Of a DNA stretch of 8,799 nucleotides, positions 1-7,269 are shown piece by piece. Position 1 is the first letter of the stretch, and every line of letters begins with the position of its first letter. Under the pieces are notes generated by a model. It searched no databases, was not told the origin of the DNA, and saw only the letters and a program-made list of their open reading frames with translations. The translations under genes and the position numbers were made by a program. Origin of the DNA: CAWULT01 sp963923455 (GTDB lineage Bacteria > Acidobacteriota > Vicinamibacteria > Vicinamibacterales > UBA2999); assembly GCA_963923455.1 (NCBI GenBank), contig CAWULT010000164.1, positions 1-8,799 of the forward strand. Reading direction: 5' to 3'.

Positions 1-42
1 TACATCGACGGCTCGGGCGGCCCCGCCGTCACGCTCCGATTG

Positions 43-3000
43 TCAGAAGTCGACCTGGACGTTGAACCGCATGAACCGCGGCAGCAGCACCGCCGTCGGC
101 TGCATCCAGCGCGCCCCGTTCGTCGCCGGGTCGTAGACGGTCTCGTAGGCCGTCGGCGTGTTGCTGTTCTTCAGGTTGTACACGTCCAGGCCGATGTTGG
201 CCTTGTACCGCCCGACCCGCACGACCTTCGCGAAGCGCATGTCGACGGCGTTGATGCGGTCGCCGTAGACGGAGCCCGGGAGCAGCAGGTCGACGTCCTG
301 GGTGGCCAGTCCGGGAGCCAGCGCCCGGCCGGTGGCGGCCTGGAACTGCGCGGCCGTCATGCGGTAGGTCGCCGTCCGCGACGCGCCGTTCGTTCCGACG
401 GCGGCGCCGGGCTGGGCGTTGGCCTGCGACCGGAAGATGGCGCTGATGAGCAGGTCCACCTTCGGCACGGTGTAGGCCGCAAGGCCCCGGACGCTGGTCA
501 ACCAGGGTTCGGCCCTGTCACAGCTCCTCACGCCGTCGACGATACCGGCCGCGATCACCGTCCCGAGCGTCGGCGCCATCGGCTGCCCGAAGCGCGCGGT
601 CAGCATGTCGCACGTGTCGTTGATCCCCCGCCCCGTGCTGGTACCGCCCTGCAGGTTCAGGCCGTTCCGCATGCGCGCGTTCACCGAGACGTCGACGCCG
701 TGCCAGTAGTGCGTTTCGCCGCCGTAGTCGTCGGAGGTCGTGTAGTAGGGCGTGTTGGCGCCGAGGGCGCTCCGCGTGTTCCGCGTCAGGAACGACACGG
801 GATACCCGCCGCCGTTCGGCAGCTTCGGGTTCTGCGGCGCCGTCAGCGTGACGACGTCGTAGTCGGCCGCCGTCAGCGCGGTGTTGTGGGTGACGAAGAA
901 GTTGCTCCAGTTCCGGCGGTTGTAGGTCACCTCGACGCCGACCTGCGGCGCAACCTGCTGCTGCACGCCGACGCCGTACTGCCAGTCGCGGTTGCGCGTG
1001 CCCCACCCTTCGAGCACCGCGGGGTTGACGGTCGTGGCCTGGTTGAACGATCCCCAGTTGAGGGCCGACCAGGCGCCGCACTCCCCGTTGGCCGCCGGGT
1101 TCATGAAGTCACACTCGGCGACGCGGTTGCCGTTCGGATCCAGCCACTGGCGGTTGATCGACGTCACGAGCGTCGACCCGGCGTTGTTGATCGTGTAGGC
1201 ATCGCCGGTCCAGGCGCCCTGGAGGTACTGCCCGACGTTCACCTTGAGCGCCGTCTTGCCGTTGCCGAACACGTCGTACGCCGCCCCCATGCGGGGCGTG
1301 ATGTCGTGGTACCCGCGCACGCCGTCGGTCCGCGGCAGCAGCACCGGCCCGCCGAACTCGTTCTGCGCGATGATCCCGTTCTCGCCCGCCGGCGCCCAGC
1401 TCGACACCGTCTCGTACCGCAGCGCGCCCTGCAGCGTCAGCCGGCTGCGCGTCCACTGGTCCTGGATGAACACGGCGTTGTAGAGCAGGCTGTTGCTGGT
1501 CTGGTTCGTGCCCACGCGCTGCGACAGCTGGTTCGGCACGCCGTTGTTGAACCGGTAGCTGATCTGGCGGCCCACGTAGGTCGTGTTCCGGTTCCCCATG
1601 TACCCGGCCTGGTAGCCCCACTTCATGTTGTGGCTGCCCGACACGTAGGACATGGCACCACGCCACGTCGCGTGCTTCTGGTTGCTCGACGGCGCCGGGT
1701 TGAAGCCGCGATAGATGAAGTTGGCGAACGGCACGCCGGCGTTCGTGGACTGCTCCGTGACGGCGATGAAGTCCGTCAGCACGCCGTAGGGGCGAGGATC
1801 GCCGTTGTCGGTGTAGAAGGCGGAATAGCCGCTCTCGAGGAGCATCCGGTTCGAGATCGGCGAGGTCCAGGAGCCCTGCATGATCTTCGCCGGCGCGTCC
1901 CAGATGCTGCCCGACTCGGGCGACACGGTGGCGGTGCCCGGCGTCACGCCGGGTCCCGTCGCAATCCAGCCGTCGCCGGGCCCCCGGCACTGGTCGCCGC
2001 CGGCCTTGTAGGCGCCGGCGCTGCAGTTCTTCGTGTAGTCGATGTAGAAGCCGAACTTGTTCTTCTGCGTGGCCTGCCACGTCAGGCGCACGGCGTTCAG
2101 CGTCTTCGACGTCGAGTTGCGGACGCTCGGCGTCGTGGCCTTCACCCACGTCCAGGCGTTCGGGTCTCCCGCGTTCGCGTTGACGTACAGGTTCTGCTGC
2201 TCCTGGTAGGTGCCAATCGCGCGGGTGTTCGCGTAGAACCAGATGCGGTCACGCAGGATGGGCCCGCCCACCGCCAGGTTCGCGTCGTAGCTCTTGATGA
2301 GCGCCGGCAGCTCGTTGAAGCCGAAGCCGCGCAGCCGGTCGTCGATGTTGCTCGACTGGCCCCACTTGCCCGCATAGCTCGTGAAGCCCGTCCCGCTGAA
2401 CGTGTTGCCGCCGGTCTTCGGGATGATGTTGAACGCCGGACCGCCCCGGTCGGCCTCGCCGAGGCCGCCGGAAATCGCCACCTGCACCTCCGACGAGTTC
2501 GACATGTCGTAGAGGTACCCGGACACGCCCCCGCCGTTGCCCGGAGCGCCGACGTTCATCCCGTCGAGCTGGATGAGCCCTTCGGTGCTCCGGCCTCCAC
2601 GGGCGGAGAAGAAGTTGTTGATCGTCGAGGCGCCACCGCCGAAGCCCGTCGCCTGGATCGCGGGAATGGCGGCGATGTAGTTGCCGTAGCTGCGCGAGGC
2701 CGGCAGCGCGCGCACGATGTCACCGTTGATGGTCGTCTGCTGCCGGGCCGTCTGGACGTCGACCACCGGCGCCTCGCCGGTCACCGTGATGGACTCTTCG
2801 AGCCCGCCCACGCGCATTTCCGCGCCGATCGTCATGACGCCGGCACCCGACAGCTCGAGGCCCTCCCGCACGACGGTGGCGAAGCCAGGCAGCGTGAAGG
2901 TGACCTTGTAGCTGCCCGGGGGCAGGTCGGGAATGCGGTACTGCCCGGCATCGTCGGTGATGCCCGTGCGGACCTTGGTGATGAGCGCCGGGCTCGACGC

Positions 3001-3135
3001 TTCGACCGTGACGCCCGGCAGCACCGCGCCCGACGTGTCCCGCACGGTACCGGCCAGGCTCTGTGCGGCGGCCAGGCCGGGCACGGCGATAACGAATGTC
3101 AGCACCACGAGCAGTCGACTCAGCAATCTATCCAT
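43..3135 (-). CDS. TonB-dependent outer-membrane receptor, Oar-like, with N-terminal carboxypeptidase-regulatory-like domain
   Basis: This is a complete 1030-residue protein predicted to be a TonB-dependent outer-membrane transporter. Residues 1-24 look like a signal peptide with cleavage after AAA before Q25. Residues 26-108 form a carboxypeptidase-regulatory-like beta-sandwich (GTVRDTSGAVLPGV, then DDAGQYRIPDLPPGSY). A TonB-box-like ESITVTG lies at 114-120. The plug covers about 125-245, with FSARGGRSTEGLIQLDG and later IIPKTGGN. The rest is Tyr/Asn/Gly-rich alternating sequence typical of a 22-strand barrel, ending in RFNVQVDF with the terminal Phe expected of outer-membrane proteins. The length fits Oar-like receptors. 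The ATG is supported by GAGGAG at 3146-3151, 10 bases upstream, and by the signal peptide beginning there. The substrate cannot be told from sequence, and no SusD-like partner is visible. Six cysteines occur as three close pairs (371/383, 675/686, 842/872), probably loop disulfides. Confidence 0.93.
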   Translation of the reverse strand: MDRLLSRLLVVLTFVIAVPGLAAAQSLAGTVRDTSGAVLPGVTVEASSPALITKVRTGITDDAGQYRIPDLPPGSYKVTFTLPGFATVVREGLELSGAGVMTIGAEMRVGGLEESITVTGEAPVVDVQTARQQTTINGDIVRALPASRSYGNYIAAIPAIQATGFGGGASTINNFFSARGGRSTEGLIQLDGMNVGAPGNGGGVSGYLYDMSNSSEVQVAISGGLGEADRGGPAFNIIPKTGGNTFSGTGFTSYAGKWGQSSNIDDRLRGFGFNELPALIKSYDANLAVGGPILRDRIWFYANTRAIGTYQEQQNLYVNANAGDPNAWTWVKATTPSVRNSTSKTLNAVRLTWQATQKNKFGFYIDYTKNCSAGAYKAGGDQCRGPGDGWIATGPGVTPGTATVSPESGSIWDAPAKIMQGSWTSPISNRMLLESGYSAFYTDNGDPRPYGVLTDFIAVTEQSTNAGVPFANFIYRGFNPAPSSNQKHATWRGAMSYVSGSHNMKWGYQAGYMGNRNTTYVGRQISYRFNNGVPNQLSQRVGTNQTSNSLLYNAVFIQDQWTRSRLTLQGALRYETVSSWAPAGENGIIAQNEFGGPVLLPRTDGVRGYHDITPRMGAAYDVFGNGKTALKVNVGQYLQGAWTGDAYTINNAGSTLVTSINRQWLDPNGNRVAECDFMNPAANGECGAWSALNWGSFNQATTVNPAVLEGWGTRNRDWQYGVGVQQQVAPQVGVEVTYNRRNWSNFFVTHNTALTAADYDVVTLTAPQNPKLPNGGGYPVSFLTRNTRSALGANTPYYTTSDDYGGETHYWHGVDVSVNARMRNGLNLQGGTSTGRGINDTCDMLTARFGQPMAPTLGTVIAAGIVDGVRSCDRAEPWLTSVRGLAAYTVPKVDLLISAIFRSQANAQPGAAVGTNGASRTATYRMTAAQFQAATGRALAPGLATQDVDLLLPGSVYGDRINAVDMRFAKVVRVGRYKANIGLDVYNLKNSNTPTAYETVYDPATNGARWMQPTAVLLPRFMRFNVQVDF

Positions 3136-3199
3136 GACCAGGTGTCTCCTCGAAGACCTCGAATGGACGATGGTACGTCCCCCGCACGTTCAGCGCGCG

Positions 3200-3229
3200 A
3201 CTATGGACGTCCGGGAGGGGTGGTGTCAA
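3200..3229 (-). promoter_or_regulatory. sigma-70-type promoter for the TonB-dependent receptor
   Basis: On the minus strand a perfect -35 hexamer TTGACA (3224-3229) is followed by an 18-base spacer and CATAGT (3200-3205), which matches TATAAT at four of six positions. Transcription would start near 3193, giving a 5' leader of about 58 bases that carries the GAGGAG ribosome-binding site before the receptor ATG. It stands out in a very GC-rich spacer. It suggests the receptor is expressed independently of the upstream topoisomerase gene. Its function is inferred from match quality and position only. Confidence 0.7.
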
Positions 3230-3270
3230 GGACGAACGTGCGTCGAGGGGCCCGCGCGGCGTGCGTGGCC

Positions 3271-3303
3271 GCGGCCGGCGGGCAGCACCGGCCTGGCGGC
3301 CGC
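3271..3303 (-). terminator. possible GC hairpin immediately after parE
   Basis: Seven-base arms 3271-3277 and 3297-3303 are perfect inverted repeats (GCGGCCG and CGGCCGC on the minus strand) with a 19-base loop. An overlapping inner GGCCGG/CCGGCC pairing is also possible. The structure begins at the base after the parE TAG stop, and a new promoter follows it, which is where a terminator would be expected. There is no T-tract, and such palindromes arise easily in this GC content, so the call is weak. Confidence 0.3.
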
Positions 3304-5211
<1,908 letters not shown>

Positions 5212-5249
5212 GCGGGTCTTTAGGGTAGCATCTCGACCCGAGACGCCAC
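5212..5249. promoter_or_regulatory. short divergent gap between parE and the small membrane-protein gene
   Basis: Only 38 bases separate the parE ATG from the GTG start of the divergent gene, so at least part of each promoter must lie inside the opposite coding sequence. For the plus strand, TGGACA (5205-5210) and TAGCAT (5226-5231) with a 15-base spacer are a weak promoter candidate. For the minus strand I see only a poor TACCCT-like -10. Neither is convincing. The region is listed because the close head-to-head arrangement implies shared or competing transcription control. Confidence 0.35.
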
Positions 5250-5654
5250 GTGTTCGGCCGGCTGATCGTCGCCGCGCTCGCCGGGCTCCCCTCGCTCCTG
5301 CTGTTCGGGCTCGCCTTCCACGGAGGCGGCCGGACGGAGACGGTCCCCCTTTACATCCACGAGGCCACGTCGGAGCTGGCGCGCGAGCTGAATAGCCAGC
5401 GGGGACGGGCTCGCGACTGGGGCGTCACCAAAGCCATCGGGTTCCACGGGGCGCTCGTCGTCGAGGTGGACGCGGCGCGGCCCTCCGATGCGCTGTCGAT
5501 CGCGCAGCGCATCGTCGAGCCGCTCAATCCACGCTACGACGAAATCCTGGTCTACGTGCGGCGCGGCAGCCGCAGCCCCGAAGCACCGATCTGGCGCGTC
5601 CAGTGGACTCCGGCGGGCGGCTACGTCGAGCTGGACCTGACGGCAACCCGCTGA
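5250..5654 (+). CDS. small membrane-anchored or secreted protein of unknown function
   Basis: This 134-residue protein belongs to no family I recognise. Residues 3-23 are hydrophobic (LIVAALAGLPSLLLFGLAF), so it is probably a single-span or signal-peptide protein with the remainder outside the cytoplasm. Residues 33-134 read as a small alpha/beta domain: VPLYIHEATSELARELN, a strand GALVVEVD, a helix DALSIAQRIVEPL, a strand YDEILVYVRR, then IWRVQWTPAGGYVELDL. The start is GTG; an in-frame TAG at 5226-5228 excludes a longer form, and there is no good Shine-Dalgarno sequence. High GC at third positions and balanced amino-acid composition support it over the Arg/Pro-rich frame on the opposite strand. 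It is transcribed away from parE, and the next gene downstream is 204 bases away. The function cannot be inferred from its neighbours. Confidence 0.72.
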   Translation: MFGRLIVAALAGLPSLLLFGLAFHGGGRTETVPLYIHEATSELARELNSQRGRARDWGVTKAIGFHGALVVEVDAARPSDALSIAQRIVEPLNPRYDEILVYVRRGSRSPEAPIWRVQWTPAGGYVELDLTATR

Positions 5655-5722
5655 CGCCGGCGACCGTCGCGACCATACCGTCCACGCATTTCGTCGGACC
5701 AACTCCTACGTCCGTGGATCCC

Positions 5723-5734
5723 GCTGGATCCAGC
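5723..5734. repeat. 12-bp perfect palindrome with a 10-bp-spaced GGATCC repeat
   Basis: GCTGGATCCAGC reads identically on both strands. The core GGATCC also occurs 10 bases upstream (5716-5721 and 5726-5731), so the two copies lie one helical turn apart, followed by AGCTCAGCT. The site sits in the non-coding leader about 125 bases before the barrel-protein start. It could be an operator for a dimeric regulator or could be chance; nothing in the window identifies a binding protein. The rest of the 5655-5858 spacer shows no clear promoter, although TACTCT at 5751-5756 is a possible -10. Confidence 0.3.
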
Positions 5735-5843
5735 TCAGCTGATGGCCGAATACTCTGGGCACGGCACTCGCTCGACCGAGGCCAGGGCCGCGAATCGGCG
5801 GCCGGATCGGAATCTGCGGCGAACCTGGTCGGCCGCGATCTGC

Positions 5844-5851
5844 GGAGGGGG
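5844..5851 (+). promoter_or_regulatory. strong Shine-Dalgarno sequence that sets the barrel-protein start
   Basis: GGAGGGGG ends seven bases before the ATG at 5859. It decides the start codon against an upstream in-frame ATG at 5742, which lacks a comparable site and would put a 39-residue Arg-rich stretch ahead of the signal peptide. Confidence 0.8.
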
Positions 5852-5858
5852 AGAAGAC

Positions 5859-7217
5859 ATGTCCATCGACGGCGTCACAGTCAGGGCCCTCGGCCTCTCG
5901 CTCATCGTGTCCTTGCTGGGGCCGGGCACGGCCTCGGCACAGAACTGGTCGTTCGACGCGAGGGCCATCGGCATGGGCTCGCCGGGCAGCGCCGAGAACG
6001 TGGCCACCCGCATGATCGACGACGAACGCGAGTACCGCTCGATCGTGCTTCCGTTTGGCCTGCTGCAGGTGCTGAGGGACTTCGACAGACTGGATCCGAC
6101 GAAAGACGACTTCGACATCGTGCGCGCCATCGAGTACGCAGCATCCCCCTTGCACTACACCGTCGGGCGGGACACGACGGATTCGGGCCAGAGCCTCGTC
6201 GTCGACGTTCGGAACGCCACGGTGAGCCGCGATCTCAACCGGTATCGCGGCTTCGTACCGGCCAACCAGCCCAGAGCCGAAGGGCTGGCTTCCCCGAATT
6301 GGGGCGGAACGATCAAGGTGAAGCGCGGCGGCGGCGCTTTCCAGGGCATCTACGTCGGTGCCGGACCGTACTTCTCGATGCAGACCGACGTGCAGCTCGA
6401 CCAGCAGCTGCTCGACGTCCTCGGATCGAGTTCGCCGACCTATCTCCCCAACAGGCGGATGAACGTCGGTACGACGACGCGCGGCCAGCTGGCGCTGGCC
6501 GTGACAGGCGGCTACCGTGGACGTTTCGCCTTTTCCAACGCCGCATCGGCGCGAGACGGCGTGTACGTCGCGCTCAACTACAACTACCTGCGCGGCTTCG
6601 ACTACGAGGACGTCGACCTCGCCCTGCGGCTCGACACCGATGCCGCCGGCCTCCTGACGGCGGTCCCGACGGCCCCGTCCCCCTTGGTGGTGACCCGGCG
6701 GAATTCCAGCACGGGCACGGGACGCGCAGTGGACTTCGGCATCGGATTCGTGTCCGCGGGTTGGGAGGCGGGGTTCGGTGTCCGTGGTATCGGCAACCAG
6801 ATCGACTGGACCGACGTGGAGCACCGCACGTACTCCCTCACCAGCCTCTTCCTCGGAAACTCGGACTTCGTCGAGAGCGCCCCGCTCGTGTCGCCGGATG
6901 TCAGCGTGTCCCTGCCCGTCGACTACCGCGGCAGCGTCGGCTACGTCGCCCGCGGATGGTCGGCCACCGCCGAAGCCGGCCAGGGATTTGGGGGCACATC
7001 GTTCCGGGGAGGATACGAATACCGCCTCGGCGGCGTCCACCTCCGGGCGGGCGGCGCGTACGTGCGCGAACTCTGGAACCCGGCGGCCGGCATCGGCCTG
7101 CCGCTCGGAGGCCGACTGGCGCTCGATCTCGCGGTCTTCAGCAACACCGCCAACGTCGAGCGCAAGCGTCTGCCAGCCATCGCTGCCTCGCTGCGGCTGA
7201 TGCGCGGACGGAACTGA
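5859..7217 (+). CDS. secreted beta-barrel outer-membrane protein, TraF_2/FadL-like
   Basis: This 452-residue exported protein starts with a signal peptide (VRALGLSLIVSLLGPGTASA, cleavage before Q28). The mature N-terminus runs FDARAIGMGSPGSA at about 32-45, the 'aRaxGMGgaxxA' signature seen at the start of TraF_2 (conjugal-transfer TraF-like, PF13729) and FadL/OmpP1-type barrels. The remainder alternates short amphipathic strands and Gly/Asp turns (GIYVGAGPYFSM, GQLALAVTGGYRG, GVYVALNYNYLRG, VDFGIGFVSAGWEAGFGVRG, RGGYEYRLGGVHLRAGGAYVREL), as in an outer-membrane barrel. It ends in LRLMRGRN rather than Phe, which is atypical for barrels inserted by Bam. There are no conjugation genes nearby, so the TraF resemblance should not be read as a transfer function. 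Transport or structural roles are both possible. An in-frame extension to 5742 is rejected because of the strong Shine-Dalgarno sequence and the signal peptide. Confidence 0.82.
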   Translation: MSIDGVTVRALGLSLIVSLLGPGTASAQNWSFDARAIGMGSPGSAENVATRMIDDEREYRSIVLPFGLLQVLRDFDRLDPTKDDFDIVRAIEYAASPLHYTVGRDTTDSGQSLVVDVRNATVSRDLNRYRGFVPANQPRAEGLASPNWGGTIKVKRGGGAFQGIYVGAGPYFSMQTDVQLDQQLLDVLGSSSPTYLPNRRMNVGTTTRGQLALAVTGGYRGRFAFSNAASARDGVYVALNYNYLRGFDYEDVDLALRLDTDAAGLLTAVPTAPSPLVVTRRNSSTGTGRAVDFGIGFVSAGWEAGFGVRGIGNQIDWTDVEHRTYSLTSLFLGNSDFVESAPLVSPDVSVSLPVDYRGSVGYVARGWSATAEAGQGFGGTSFRGGYEYRLGGVHLRAGGAYVRELWNPAAGIGLPLGGRLALDLAVFSNTANVERKRLPAIAASLRLMRGRN

Positions 7218-7223
7218 CGGAAC

Positions 7224-7260
7224 GGGCCCGGGCGTCCGCGCAGGGCGTGCGCCCGGGCCC
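7224..7260. terminator. bidirectional hairpin between convergent genes
   Basis: GGGCCCGGGCG (7224-7234) and CGCCCGGGCCC (7250-7260) form a perfect 11-bp GC stem around a 15-base loop. It lies in the 52-base gap between the stop of the plus-strand barrel gene and the stop of the minus-strand NYN gene, so it can serve both transcripts. T-tracts are poor on both sides, as is common in GC-rich genomes. Termination is inferred from position and stem strength. Confidence 0.65.
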
Positions 7261-7269
7261 TCGGCCGTC

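Noticed and set aside
1..42. Possible start of, or regulatory site for, a further gene left of the receptor
   Set aside because: A GTG lies on the minus strand near 31, but only a badly spaced GGAG precedes it and too little sequence is visible to judge. No clear terminator is seen here either.
5220..5702. A 160-codon minus-strand frame opposite the small membrane protein
   Set aside because: Its Arg/Pro/Glu-rich composition and lack of hydrophobic core indicate a shadow; the plus-strand frame has balanced composition and GC-rich third positions.
5742..5858. N-terminal extension of the barrel protein to an earlier ATG
   Set aside because: The extension is Arg-rich, has lower third-position GC, would bury the signal peptide, and lacks the Shine-Dalgarno sequence present before 5859.
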